Source of the DNA: Tridacna crocea
Lineage: Eukaryota > Mollusca > Bivalvia > Cardiida > Cardiidae
Assembly: GCA_943736015.1 (NCBI GenBank)
Contig: OX031061.1
Location: 18,943,192 to 19,007,191 of the forward strand
Reading direction: 5' to 3'
DNA: 64,000 nt
Shown here: positions 53,501 to 61,565 of the stretch, piece by piece
Layout: every line of letters begins with the position of its first letter
Numbering within the stretch: the first letter of the stretch is position 1
The notes under the pieces: model-generated
Told to the model about the DNA's origin: nothing
What the model saw: the letters and a program-made list of their open reading frames with translations, nothing else
Database searches by the model: none
Translations under genes and position numbers: made by a program

Positions 53501-53520
53501 AGCAGTTAATTCATCAGTGA
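41417..53520 (+). CDS. MLX: MLX, Max-like bHLH-leucine-zipper factor (5' end not identified)
   Basis: Seven exons in one consistent frame: 41417-41542, 42460-42560, 44251-44347, 47002-47101, 48776-48860, 51352-51468, 53458-53520, giving 229 residues plus stop. Order: acidic/serine linker (DDEDSDSS), basic region with the H-E-R pattern that reads CACGTG (AHTAAEQKRRDAI), helix-loop-helix (GYDELQTIVPTC to LSKATVLQRSIDYIQFL), leucine zipper (KKKQEDELDSLRKEVMALK), then the MLX-specific C-terminal cytoplasmic-localisation/dimerisation domain (IMDSLFQSFN.. FAELSACVFSWLEE). Known: MLX pairs with Mondo/ChREBP or MXD proteins to control sugar-responsive genes. Close to vertebrate MLX throughout. The first exon(s) are missing upstream of 40.9 kb or not recognisable. 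Introns are packed with PBM, TCE, FB and SINE elements. Confidence 0.93.
42037..42434. mobile_element. FB3 foldback MITE interrupted by a PBM
   Basis: CAGAGCTCCAG at 42037 and AAGCTCTG at 42434; a PBM (42138-42366) sits at the apex. The flanks join to a sequence aligning with the intact FB3 at 36529. Confidence 0.85.
42138..42366 (+). mobile_element. PBM MITE, type A+, nested in FB3
   Basis: TTAACCCATTACCACACAAT to GTGGTAAAGAGTTAA. The host FB3 has one TCTAA/TTTAA at this position, so TTAA was duplicated on insertion. Confidence 0.93.
42460..42560 (+). CDS. MLX: MLX exon with basic region
   Basis: Acceptor TTAATTAAAG is poor in pyrimidines, but the frame and the donor (AAG/GTATTG) are right. 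Encodes DDEDSD and the DNA-contacting basic region. Confidence 0.9.
42655..42883 (+). mobile_element. PBM MITE, type A+
   Basis: TTTATCCTTTACCACACAAT to TTTGTAAAGGATTAA; centre GCTGGTGAGTAGC slightly decayed. In an MLX intron. Confidence 0.8.
43228..43461 (-). mobile_element. PBM MITE, type B-
   Basis: CTTTTACCCCATATGGCATT to GGAGTAAATGGTTAA; centre AATTGCTCATGACGAGCAATT. Confidence 0.85.
43670..43880. mobile_element. FB2 foldback MITE
   Basis: ATATGGCTTGCAACACGC to TTGCTGCAAGCCATAT with two internal GATTAGCCTGCG-type palindromes, in the MLX intron. Confidence 0.8.
43948..44146. mobile_element. FB3 foldback MITE, third copy
   Basis: GAGAGCTCCAGGTGAAGGGA to CATTCCCTCTTATCTGG with stem CCCTATGATGTGGGTAC / CACCCACAACATGGGG. 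Confidence 0.8.
44251..44347 (+). CDS. MLX: MLX exon, helix 1 and loop
   Basis: TTTTATACAG acceptor, AGAT/GTAAGA donor. Encodes GYDELQTIVPTCQQ and the start of helix 2. Confidence 0.93.
44384..44573 (+). mobile_element. PBM MITE, type A+, decayed ends
   Basis: ACAACCAAATGTTCCTGATG to GTCATTTGTGATAGAGTTA; centre ATGCTAGTTACCAGC. Confidence 0.6.
44750..45965 (+). repeat. Tandem-core element TCE-2
   Basis: Head AGCTCACCTGAGCACAACAT..TGCTCAAGGGGAGCTTT, then about six 158-166-bp units marked by GGCTCTGGTGAATGGGGGCT (45111, 45271, 45592, 45758, 45873). The 3' end typical of the family is missing. It lies in an MLX intron. Confidence 0.85.
46266..46417 (+). repeat. 75-bp tandem duplication
   Basis: CAACAAAAAATGTTCTTTAC recurs at 46266 and 46341; the two units are virtually identical. 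Confidence 0.95.
46418..47001. other. MLX intron without recognised repeats
   Basis: No exon or element that I can defend. Confidence 0.4.
47002..47101 (+). CDS. MLX: MLX exon, helix 2 and zipper
   Basis: AATTTTTCAG acceptor, AAGC/GTATGT donor. Encodes IDYIQFL and the heptad repeat through VMALKIMK. Confidence 0.93.
47291..47502 (+). mobile_element. PBM MITE, type A+
   Basis: TTAAACCCATTACCATAGAC to TTGGTAAAGAGTTAA; the hairpin lost part of one arm (GGAACAAGTAGCCAGC). Confidence 0.8.
47647..47875 (-). mobile_element. PBM MITE, type A-
   Basis: TTGACTCTTTACCAAACAAC to GTGTTAAAGAGTTAA; left target base decayed to TTGA. Confidence 0.85.
48279..48505 (+). mobile_element. PBM MITE, A core with TTTCCC ends
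   Basis: CCCTTTCCCAAACAATCCCT to TTTGGGAAAGTGTTAA; centre GCTGGTAACCAGC intact. Confidence 0.85.
48560..48760 (+). mobile_element. PBM MITE, heavily decayed
   Basis: CAACCCTCAACTACCCAGTC through GAGAACCGACATTTTC to GTAAACTGTTAA. Confidence 0.5.
48776..48860 (+). CDS. MLX: MLX exon after the zipper
   Basis: TTTTTGTTACAG acceptor, CAAGTG/GTAGGT donor. Encodes NYEHIVKTHQ to VSDAAKFQ, matching the vertebrate NYEQIVKAHQ to VSDQVKF. Confidence 0.92.
48893..48975. repeat. FB4 foldback fragment
   Basis: GTGTAGATCAAGATCAGACT .. TTGGATCTATGATGTC, 30 bases after an MLX exon. Confidence 0.6.
49021..49865 (+). repeat. Tandem-core element TCE-3, complete
   Basis: Head AGCTCACCTGAGCACAACAT at 49021, about four units of 163-165 bp (GGCTCTGGTAAATGGGGGCT at 49382, 49547, 49711) and the family 3' end GGTGAGCGAACCAGGGCCAT..GGCCCTCTTG. 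Ends defined on both sides make this the reference copy. Confidence 0.85.
50195..50430 (+). mobile_element. tRNA-derived SINE, complete
   Basis: A tRNA-like head with A box (TGGCTCAGTGGTGAGCG) and a decayed B box, a body shared with 3533-3793, and the 3' tail GCGTTAAACCCCAATACAAC followed by CAACC repeats. Confidence 0.88.
50685..50914 (+). mobile_element. PBM MITE, type A+
   Basis: TTAACCCTTTACCACACAAT to TTTGGTAAAGAGTTAA; hairpin nearly complete. Confidence 0.9.
50981..51055. repeat. FB4 foldback copy
   Basis: TAGATAAAGACCAGACTG pairs with CAGTCTGGTCTTATCTA, a 20-bp hairpin, in an MLX intron. Confidence 0.7.
51086..51316 (-). mobile_element. PBM MITE, type A-
   Basis: TTAAGTCTTTACCACACGAG to TGGTAATGGGTTAA; ends 35 bases before an MLX exon, so the hairpin is close to the branch-point region. 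Confidence 0.9.
51352..51468 (+). CDS. MLX: MLX exon, C-terminal localisation domain
   Basis: TTTTTTCCCTTACAG acceptor directly after a PBM copy (ends 51316); CCACAG/GTAATT donor. 39 codons, phase 0 both sides. Confidence 0.93.
51552..51780 (-). mobile_element. PBM MITE, type B-
   Basis: TTAACCCTCTACCCCATAAG to GAGTAAAGGGTTAA; centre AATTGCTCGTCACGAGCAATT. A half copy of type A precedes it (51497-51551). Confidence 0.9.
51781..51918 (+). mobile_element. PBM MITE, decayed, abutting the previous copy
   Basis: AATACTAGTAAACGGCATTTTC to TTTGTTGTTTGGCAAAGAGT; only one arm is clear. Confidence 0.5.
52471..52700 (+). mobile_element. PBM MITE, type A+
   Basis: TTAACCCTTTACCACACAAT to TTTGGGAAAGGGTTAA (mixed end types). 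Confidence 0.9.
53151..53372 (-). mobile_element. PBM MITE, type A-
   Basis: TTAACTCCTTACCTAACAAC to GTGGTAAAGGGTTAA; ends 85 bases before the last MLX exon. A decayed hairpin fragment precedes it. Confidence 0.88.
53458..53520 (+). CDS. MLX: MLX terminal exon
   Basis: TCTTTTCAG acceptor; encodes TLREVVLGILRQMNQQL.. and the TGA stop at 53518-53520. Confidence 0.93.
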   Translation, partial: TLREVVLGILRQMNQQLIHQ

Positions 53521-54433
53521 GAGATATCCATGTGGAAATGTATAGCTTTCTTTTATAAATCTTTATAGATATGTCTTTCTGTACAGTTGTTAATCATCAT
53601 CTAATCATGAATTGATTCATTTACAGCTTTGCTATTTTCGAAGATTAATACCATCAACCTCTTTACTTCTGGGCTGTCATGCAAAAAATTTGACAATATC
53701 TCTCTCATTACTGAAGATACTGTAAACTTGGACAAGTTGTTTACTATCAAAAGGGGGATCCACTTATGCTCCGTTTTGACCTAGAAATTCACTTAACATC
53801 ATGCAGCTTTGGCTGAGAGTTGGCACCCATACCCACTGCTCTTTTTTTGGCCTTAAAATTGAGAACAGTTACTTGAAATTGAAATTCTTTTTCATTCCTG
53901 ATGTTTTTTTTTTTTTTTTTTACAAAAAAGTAATCCTTACATAGTTGTTTTTTTTGTTTTTCTGTTTTCTTCAGTAAGCTGCAAGGTATACTGTAAGAAA
54001 AAAAAAAGTATCTTAATGTTTACATACTGAAGTTACTCAACATGCTGAAAATCCTTTCTACTGTATGGATATCTGTATGCCTAAACAGGATATTGTTAAT
54101 GGTTAAGTTTTCACATTGGCGTTATGAATGTACTCATTTTACATGTGTTAATCTGATAGACCTTTAAATTTTAATCAGATGTCTTGTCAAAAGGCTATTG
54201 AAATCTGGGCTTGCTTTCACCAGCCATTCTGAATGCCAGTCTTGGTAAAATTTTAAAGAATTCTATAAAAAAAAAAAGAAATAAGTTACACAATTGACTA
54301 AACGATTTATTGCATGCTCTGGCAAAAGGGGAACTTAGTGCATCACTGTGATAAATGATACTGGCCAAACTCATTGCATAATTATGGATCCATCATTGCA
54401 TAATGACCCGGGTTTATAATTTTCGCAGATGCA
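53521..54433 (+). other. MLX 3' untranslated region and downstream sequence
   Basis: AT-rich with several poly-T/A runs. No canonical AATAAA is evident in the first 700 bases, so the transcript end is unresolved. Confidence 0.4.
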
Positions 54434-54662
54434 TTAACCCATTACCACACAATCCCTACTTTTGACAACTCTGAGAAGGAAGCCTTTAGAAAACATTGTG
54501 GGAAAAGGAGAAAATGCTGGTAACTAGCATTTTCTCCTTTTCCCACAATGTTTTCTACTCTTCACAAAGCAAATTGCAAATTTTCAGTCACTTTTATTTT
54601 GTCGTCTGCAAAAGCTTTCGATTTCGACTAGCCTAAAATATTGTCGTTTGGTAATGGGTTAA
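54434..54662 (+). mobile_element. PBM MITE, type A+
   Basis: TTAACCCATTACCACACAAT to TGGTAATGGGTTAA; near-consensus copy. Confidence 0.92.
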
Positions 54663-54820
54663 GCCTACTCTCCACAGACCATGGCTCATTTGGATTGACC
54701 AAACTAAGTGAACATGCCAATGAGAAATTGCTTTTTTCTAAATCTCAAATTAGACTAATTACGATAGTAAAACTAAGAATACAATTTAGAATGGTTGGTG
54801 AATACGGCCCTTTTTTTTTT

Positions 54821-55049
54821 TTAACTCATTACCAAACGACACTATTTGAGGTTTGTCCAAATCGAAAGCATTTGCAGATGACAAAATAAAAGTCACTGAA
54901 AATTTGAAATTTGTTCTGGGAAGGGTAGAAAACACTGTGGGAAAAGGAGAAAATGCTGGTTACCAGCATTTTCTCCTTTTCCTACAGTGTTTTCAAAAGG
55001 CTACTTTCTCAGGGGCGTCAAAAGTAGGGGTTGTGTGGTAATGGGTTAA
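54821..55049 (-). mobile_element. PBM MITE, type A-, sharing a TTAA with the next copy
   Basis: TTAACTCATTACCAAACGAC to TGGTAATGGGTTAA; the final TTAA is also the first TTAA of 55046-55270. Confidence 0.92.
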
Positions 55050-55270
55050 CCCTTTACCACACAATCCAGCGTTAAATGACACTGAAGAAGAAGTCTTTTG
55101 AAAACATTGGAAATGGATGAAATACTGGTTACCAGCATTTTCTCCCTTTCCAATGATGTTTTCTGTGTTATCTATGACAGACATCATCATTTAAGCTGCA
55201 TTGAATTTCTCGTCTGCAAATGCTTTCAATTTGGTTGCATCAAAAATGTTGTCCTTTGGTAAAAGGTTAA
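55046..55270 (+). mobile_element. PBM MITE, type A+, abutting the previous copy
   Basis: TTAACCCTTTACCACACAAT to TTTGGTAAAAGGTTAA, with an altered hairpin (GGAAATGGATGAAATACTGG). Confidence 0.88.
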
Positions 55271-55426
55271 GTGTACAACCTGGTATTGGGTTCTTTTGTG
55301 TCTTCTTGTATCCCAGTCTTTGAAAGTAAAGAATTTTTGGTTTGTTTCCGACTTTCATGTAGACCTATTCTTATATGTAGACATTGTGTTGCTCATGGTT
55401 GTCTATGTTTTCTTATAGTAAGCCTT

Positions 55427-55660
55427 TTAACTCTTTACCACATAATCTACAGTTTTAATGACCCAGACAAAGAGGGCTTTTGAAAAAACTGCGGGGGGGG
55501 GAGTGGAGAGCAAATGCTGGAAAGCAACATTTTCTTTTTTCCCTCAATGTTTTCTTCCTATTCATAGACAATAACTCTCATTTGAAAGACTATTGAATTT
55601 TTGTCTGTATTTTCTTTCAATATGGACAGATCTGAAACTTTGACTTTTGATTCAGGGTTA
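55427..55660 (+). mobile_element. PBM MITE, type A+, diverged
   Basis: TTAACTCTTTACCACATAAT to a decayed GATTCAGGGTTA; contains a G9 run in the arm. Confidence 0.7.
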
Positions 55661-55761
55661 TTTCATCGTTTATGTTACTGTAGGAAAAGAAAGAGTACCA
55701 GACAATTGTAACTTCTTTTGGTGTAAAACAGGTGTAAAAACTGATTATGGTTGTAATACAA

Positions 55762-55980
55762 CCTTTTTACCAAACAACAAAATTTTAGACAGGTCCAAAT
55801 TGAAAGCACTTGCAGACCACAAAATAAATGTAAATTTAAATTTGTTCCCAGCAAGGTAGAAAACATTGTAGGAAAAGGAGAAAATGCTGGTTACCAGCAT
55901 TTTCTCCTTTTCCAACAATTTTTTCTAAAAGCTTCTTTCTCAAGGTCATCAAAAGTAGGGATTGTGTGGTAATGGGTTAA
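55762..55980 (-). mobile_element. PBM MITE, type A-
   Basis: CTTTTTACCAAACAACAAAA to TGGTAATGGGTTAA; left TTAA lost. Confidence 0.85.
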
Positions 55981-56037
55981 AAGCCAAGTTTTGCTGTTCT
56001 AGAAGCAGTATTTTAGGGAAAGATATCTCTTTATCGA

Positions 56038-56100
56038 GCAGTGTAGATTCAAGATCAGACTGCCTATTCTGTGCATTCATACCTCAATCCACACTGTCTT
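56038..56100. repeat. FB4 foldback fragment
   Basis: AGTGTAGATTCAAGATCAGA .. CAATCCACACTGTCTT. Confidence 0.55.
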
Positions 56101-56434
56101 GAAAAGGTTCTCGGGTCGCGCTTAGCAGACTAAGGTTTAGAAGTTATCCACAGATTTATTTTGTATTGTTAATTAATTTTTTCCGTTTACTTAAAAAATC
56201 TCGGAACTACAGCTTGTTTCAAGCAAGTTCCAGGTTTTTGAGGTAAACCGACGATTTGTGCTCGTAAGACTGTTTGTAAAATCTGAGGATGGATTTTTTT
56301 TTGGTGATTTTTTTTTTTTTGTGATTTTTTTGATTTTTTTTTTTATTTGTAGATGTGTAGATAAATAAAGTCTTTCAAAATTCAAAGTATCTTTGTTATT
56401 AGCAATGAGTCATGCTGTGTGAAATAGTGTTTTA

Positions 56435-56630
56435 AATAACTCTTACCCAAAAAATAAAATTTTGGACTGGTCCAAATTGGAAGCATTTGCAGACAACAAA
56501 ATAAATGTGAATCAAAAATTGAAATTTGATTTGTAAAGGGTTGAATACACTGTGGGAAAAGGAGAAAATGCTGGTTACCAGCATTTTCTCCTTTTTCCCA
56601 CAATGTTTTCAAAAGGCTTCTTTCATTTAA
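56435..56630 (-). mobile_element. PBM MITE, type A-, right end lost
   Basis: AACTCTTACCCAAAAAATAA through an intact hairpin to AAAAGGCTTCTTTCA, cut at the FB2 element that follows. Confidence 0.75.
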
Positions 56631-56632
56631 AT

Positions 56633-56960
56633 AGATCAATCCATGTCGGTCTGCGCAGTCCGGTGTAATGCAGAGAAATGACCCTCCCCTACTAAATGAC
56701 CCAAGGGTCATTTTACTACATACAGGAATGACCCGGACCATCATTCTACATAGAGACCCTAGAGGGTCATTTCTCTTCGTAGAATAATAGTCCGGGTCAT
56801 TCCTGTACATACTGTAAAGACCCATGAGTCATTTCTCTACGAAGTGAAATAACCGGTGGGTCATTTCTCTGCATTATACCGGCAGGCTAATACAAAACGA
56901 CACAATTCGCAAATGTCCGAATGCCCCTTTCTTGCGTTTATCAGGCCATATAGGCCAAGT
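56633..56960. mobile_element. FB2 foldback MITE interrupted by FB5
   Basis: GTCGGTCTGCGCAGTC before 56660 and GGCAGGCTAATAC..TGTCCGAATGCCCC..AGGCCATATA after 56882 are the two halves of an FB2 copy. Confidence 0.7.
56660..56882. mobile_element. FB5 foldback with GGGTCATT repeats, inserted in FB2
   Basis: CCGGTGTAATGCAGAGAAAT at the left pairs with ATTTCTCTGCATTATACCGG at the right. AATGACCC/GGGTCATT occurs nine times, and an inner stem GGAATGACCCGGAC / GTCCGGGTCATTCC is present. Confidence 0.8.
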
Positions 56961-57998
56961 TTCAGCCATACAGATAGTAAGCCTTTGATTTGATAGCATC
57001 AAACACACTATAAACTTGAATCGTACGCAGATCAAATTTTATTGCATTTCTTACATTTTGCCCAGATAAATGTTAATTATGGATACAAGAACCTACATGC
57101 AATGAGATAAATGTTTTATTCAGTATACCAACAGTTACAGAATCAAGCAGTTATTATATACCTTAACGGCGATAACAAGTCACTTTTATTTACAAAAATA
57201 AAACGAGGTTCAGTATAAGAATGCAGAACAGTTAGACAGTTAGCGTAGAGTATTTTGGCTACAGGAATGAACCTGGCAGGGCGGGGCTAACCCTTGACAT
57301 AAGTCAAACAGTTTATCTTTAATTTTAGTGCTCTCAAGATAGTTTGGAATTGTTCTTATAAATCTAAGTGAACACGTGCATCACAACAGTACTTTATTGA
57401 CCCCTTTGCTTTATGGACGCATGAAGGGCATAGTCTTTTACTGTCTGAAAACATTGTGAAAAAGGCGCTATTTATCGATGTTGTTCAACTCCGCTTAACT
57501 ATTTTACCTCAATCTTTGATACAGAGAGCTGTAACATAGCTTCGCTCTACCAGGTCAATTTCAAAAGCCTGTACTTAAAGTAACAAAAATATACGTACGT
57601 TATCATTTGCCCACGATAACTTCACGTAAGAAAACAAAGAGTCTATTATCTATAATTGATGAAAGCATGTACTTTGCATGTAAGCTTTAATATGTAACAA
57701 AAAGAAAAAAAAATACTCATGAGTTATTTCTCTTTTTTCAACAATATTTTTAAAAGTGATTTTCAAGACGAGAATAGTTGTCAGCATGTGTCGATGTGGT
57801 CATAAACGAATAATACATGTACAGTTTCAAAGTTTCATACTAGCGACCTGCTGTGGACCATGTACCAAGTTTTCCAGCGTTCACTGTAATCATGGCTTAA
57901 TTATAACCGGGCAAGAAGTGTTGTAGTACAGTTAGCTTGAGAAGGTCCTTGTCCAATCATTGAAATTCCATGGAGGCCTGTTTGTCTGTCTTTTATTG
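56961..57998. other. Unassigned sequence
   Basis: AT-rich, no gene. A short decayed PBM hairpin lies at about 57715-57760. It lies downstream of the EGF gene. Confidence 0.4.
57992..57997 (-). terminator. Polyadenylation signal of the EGF gene
   Basis: AATAAA two bases after the stop codon. Confidence 0.7.
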
Positions 57999-58123
57999 CT
58001 ACTCTCTGGCGATTTCACAGTGTTCACCATACCAACCATCCGAGCAATCGCACTCGAAACCTTCTCTGTTATTAATGCATTGGCCGCCATTTTGACACGT
58101 GATTTCTGCACAGTTATCTATAA
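57999..58123 (-). CDS. EGF gene last exon: EGF domain 2, stop
   Basis: Acceptor ATTCCAG; EGF pattern CQNGGQC..CDCSDGWYGEHC; TAG at 57999-58001; AATAAA at 57992-57997. Confidence 0.85.
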
Positions 58124-60989
58124 CTGGAATGAAAGATGGCTATGAATAGAAATGGTATTTTTTTTTATAAAACGAAAGAAATGGAAGCACTACGAGTATA
58201 CCCATGTCCTTGAAAAAATATTTATATCTACAGAAACGCTAACACAAAGAAAGTTCAGCCTTTTTAAGCTTGTCTTACCTTCGATAGACAGTTGCCTCCT
58301 CAACTGATGCAGAAAATAAACTTAATTAAAACATCAGTCATAATTTGATGAAAGTATAAAGGCGTTAACCTGACATACAGAAGGTAATGATGTCAATACA
58401 TAAAGATCTATGAAGGGCAAAAGAGGGCGAGGGACCGGGACGTTTACAAGTACAGCTTTTAAAAACGTTGCAAATTGTATACAGTAGTTACACGTCACAC
58501 ACATTATACTAAAAATAAATTATTATTGGCTGTGAATGATTGCTTTACTTCTTTTGCAGTTCACAGTTTACCATCTGAATTTTTGCTCAATAAAATGTTC
58601 TCAGTCCTTGTGAATAAAACACAATATTGCACTAGATTTAAATCATTTTCATGATTTATATCATTAGGGATGTGGTCTTACCAAAAGCCCTGCGTCTTGG
58701 CGAATAACTTTTAAAACTTTTCAAACGAAACAATGGAAGACATGTCCAAATCAAAAGCTTTCGCAGATGGCAATACAGATGTGGCTTAAATAATGATTTC
58801 TATTTTCGTAAAAGAGATGACATCGTGTGAAGACGATAAAATACTGGTTTCCAATATTTTTTCCCATTTTCTATGTTTTGAACAATTGTTTTCGTCCGAG
58901 TGTCGTTATAACTGGGGATTGTGTGGTAAAGCATAGTTTAACATTACACAAGTGCCGGTTATGTGGCTTGCGTCAGACGAAAAGAGACATTCGGATATTT
59001 GCTTAAAGTGTCGTCTCGGATCTGCTTGCGCACTCCGCACAGGCTAATCTGAGACAGCACTCTACGACGAAATGGGATTTTCCTCTTCAGTAGACCTGCA
59101 CAAAACAGAAAATTACAGAAAAACGGAAAGTGTCGTTTCGAATAAGCCTGCGCGGAATGCGCAGGCTTATTCGAAACGACATTTTACGCATGTATCCGAA
59201 TGTCCCTTTGATCGTGTTGCAGTCTATATGGCTTGCAACACACGAAAAGGGACATTCGGACATCTGCGTAAAGTGTCGTCTCGGATCAGCCTGCGCAGTC
59301 CGCGCAGGCTAATCCGAGACGGCACTTTCCGTTTTAATGCCATTTTCTGTTTTGCGCATGTCTACTGTAGCACAAAATCTGATGTAGTCGTAAAGTGCCG
59401 TCTCGGATTAGCCTGCGCGGACTGCGCAGGCTGATCCGAGACGACACTTTACGCAGATGTCCGAATGTCCCTTTTCGCGTGTTGCACACCATTATAATAA
59501 GAAAAGACAACTCACGCTGACACGTTTCTCCAGTAAATCCATTCTCGCACAGACATGTGAAACTCTCTTTATCTTCAGAAAGGACGCATTCACCAAATTC
59601 TCCACACACTGGCTCTTGTCCCGTGGGGTTACAAACGTTTTCAGCATCTATTTTGTATGAAATACAAAGGACACTTGTGTAGTTCTATACATCAAAGGGT
59701 TCTATACACCAAAAAAGTCCAAATGTCTTATATTTCGGTAGATAAATATATAGGTATTGTATCAAAGATTGTAGCACAATGTTGCTTTGGTTCTAGTCAG
59801 GTAATTTGCCTTTTTTATATAATAATTACAGATGTACGTTGTCCAAGAACGGTAATAACAACAGAAAATATATTAAATCAGTACCAAACGACAAAATTTT
59901 TGGACTGGACCAAATTAAAGGCATTTGCAGACGAAAGTCCCTATATCAGATGTTACTGTAATGATAAGATCCACATAAACATCGTCAAAACAATAATCAG
60001 TGATGAGAGAGAGCAATGAAGCCTGTCTTAATTACGATCATAAATTCTCGACTGGAAGATCACAGCCGAGCCGGAGATTTGAACCTGTGCTGGAACCTCC
60101 TATTCTCAAGTCCTCTACGCTACATAGCCTGCAACAAGCGGAAAGGGGCATTCGGACATTTGCGTAAAGTGTCGTCTCGGATTAGCCTGCCTGCGCAGAC
60201 TGCGATGAGACTGCACTTTACGTGTACATTATTAGTTGTACGGTTAGGTAGCAGGGGACTTGGAAACTTGTTCACGGCTGTGGTGAATCATGTCACCCCG
60301 AGCCGAAGGCGAGGTAGCGACATGATATGATTCGAAACAGCTTTGAACAAGTTTCCAAGTCCTTTGCCACCTGACCGTACAACGAATTCATTATACTGCA
60401 AAGTTTAATATATACTTAGTTATAGATTTTGTCCCACAATAGATTTTAACAAAACATTATTCACCGCAGCCATGAACAAATTTTCAAGTCCCCTGCAATC
60501 TGACCGTACAACTGATATTGTCCTACAATAGACTTGAACAAAACGGAAATTGTTGTTTCGGATTAGCCTAGGCGTATCGCGCAAAATGATCCGAAGCGAC
60601 ATTTAACGCAAATGTTCGAATGTCGTTTTCGCGTGTTGCAGGCCAAATCGATTCGGCTACCAGGGGTACGAATGTGTATTGTAATAATTTAACAGAGAAG
60701 TCTTACCTTCTTCAAGTTCGAGTTCGGAGTTAACCTGGTCGGAAACTATAAACTCATTGTCATCATTTAGAATGATATCGTTTCTAAGCTCGCCTATCTT
60801 TTCGTCAATATGAACGATAATGTCATCTCGACTTTGTTCAATCAAATCACGTAGGTTGTCAAACGCTTCTATTTGAGCTTCTGTCTTTCCGGTAAGATTT
60901 TCTTCGAATTCTTCATGCGGTGTTGGAGAACTGTAAGTCAGTCTGGTGCAAATGGTCGCCATGACCACAGTTAGTAATGCGATCTGCAT
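57999..60989 (-). CDS. Secreted protein with two EGF-like domains (spliced)
   Basis: Exons on the - strand: 60989-60707, 59647-59516, a possible 26-nt exon 58707-58682, a 25-nt exon 58303-58279, and 58123-57999, together about 196 residues in frame. N-terminal signal peptide (MQIALLTVVMATICTRLTYS), an acidic, coiled-coil-prone stretch with repeated D-I-I and E/D (about 30-90), EGF domain 1 with six cysteines, a short linker, and EGF domain 2 (C-x4-C-x5-C-x8-C-x-C-x8-C) just before the stop. AATAAA follows the stop within 2 bases. I do not recognise a named orthologue. Small secreted EGF proteins occur in mollusc shell matrix and haemolymph, but function here is open. The 26-nt exon has a weak acceptor and is the least certain part. 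Confidence 0.75.
58279..58303 (-). CDS. EGF gene short exon
   Basis: 25 nt between TTTTCTGCATCAG and GTAAGA; phase 0 in, phase 1 out, joining the last exon in frame. Confidence 0.55.
58712..58935 (-). mobile_element. PBM MITE, decayed
   Basis: AAACGAAACAATGGAAGACA..GTCCAAATC to GGGGATTGTGTGGTAAAGC; within the EGF gene's intron. Confidence 0.55.
58958..59228. mobile_element. FB2 foldback MITE
   Basis: ATGTGGCTTGCGTCAGACGA to CGTGTTGCAGTCTATAT with two palindromic cores (the second AAGCCTGCGCGGAATGCGCAGG). Confidence 0.8.
59226..59493. mobile_element. FB2 foldback MITE, abutting the previous one
   Basis: ATATGGCTTGCAACACACGA to GCGTGTTGCACACCAT, near-consensus, two GC-rich cores. It ends 23 bases from EGF exon 2. 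Confidence 0.85.
59516..59647 (-). CDS. EGF gene exon 2: EGF domain 1
   Basis: Acceptor ..TAG, donor CAGC/GTGAGT. Six cysteines including CGEFGECV and CLCENGFTGETC, a complete EGF pattern. Confidence 0.85.
59880..59935 (-). mobile_element. PBM fragment (single arm)
   Basis: GTACCAAACGACAAAATTTTTGG to GCATTTGCAGACGA. Confidence 0.5.
60118..60648. mobile_element. FB2 copy interrupted by another foldback
   Basis: Left half 60118-60225 (GCCTGCAACAAGCGGAAAG..), right half 60537-60648 (..GCGTGTTGCAGGCCA); the intervening DNA is an inverted-repeat element. Confidence 0.65.
60236..60384. repeat. FB6 hairpin element
   Basis: TTGTACGGTTAGGTAGCAGG..GGAAACTTGTTCA mirrored by GAACAAGTTTCCAAGTCC..ACCTGACCGTACAA. 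A further partial arm follows (60445-60515). Confidence 0.7.
60707..60989 (-). CDS. EGF gene exon 1: signal peptide and acidic coiled-coil
   Basis: ATG at 60989, donor GAAG/GTAAGA at 60706, phase 1. The next exon restores an aspartate codon. Confidence 0.8.
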
Positions 60990-61242
60990 CTTGTCTCTGA
61001 TTTTGTTTCCTTTTACTGCAACTGCGTATTATTTATGATTTTTACATTAGTACGAGGCAATGCTTTACCGGAAGTGAGTTTGTTTCCTGTAAACTAAAGG
61101 CACTTACACTAATATACAGAAAAGTATCGTTCATTTAACCCTTGTCTTTCTGAATAAATTAAATGACGCCTTCAAGTCGATAGTAAGGTCCAAAGGTTGC
61201 GATTTAAAAGGTGTTTGAGGATGGGGTAAATATCTACCTATA
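60990..61242. other. Upstream region of the EGF gene
   Basis: No reading frame. CATAAATA on the - strand near 61027 is a possible TATA-like site about 40 bases before the ATG, weakly supported. Confidence 0.3.
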
Positions 61243-61310
61243 GGGCAGTCTAGTTCCAAGATCGAACTGCACAGAACGTGCAGTCTGACCTTGGTCTACA
61301 TTGTTCGCAA
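61243..61310. repeat. FB4 foldback copy
   Basis: CCAAGATCGAACTGCACAG / CGTGCAGTCTGACCTTGG hairpin. Confidence 0.75.
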
Positions 61311-61336
61311 AAGATCAGTGGGTTGCACTTAGTAGC

Positions 61337-61565
61337 TTAACCTTTTACTCCATAGATACTCATTTTAATGCATTGCTCGTAGGAGCCTTTGGAAAACATT
61401 GTGGTAAAAGGTGAAATTGCTCGTGGCGAGCAATTTCACCTTTTGCCACAATGTTTTCTACACTATCAAAAGGTGTCAGATACACATAAGAAACGGCTTC
61501 ATCCTTGTTGTTATTTAGGGTCAATTAGAGATACCAAAGAAATGCCTTATGGGGTAAAGGGTTAA
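61337..61565 (+). mobile_element. PBM MITE, type B+
   Basis: TTAACCTTTTACTCCATAGA to GGGGTAAAGGGTTAA; centre AATTGCTCGTGGCGAGCAATT. Confidence 0.9.
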
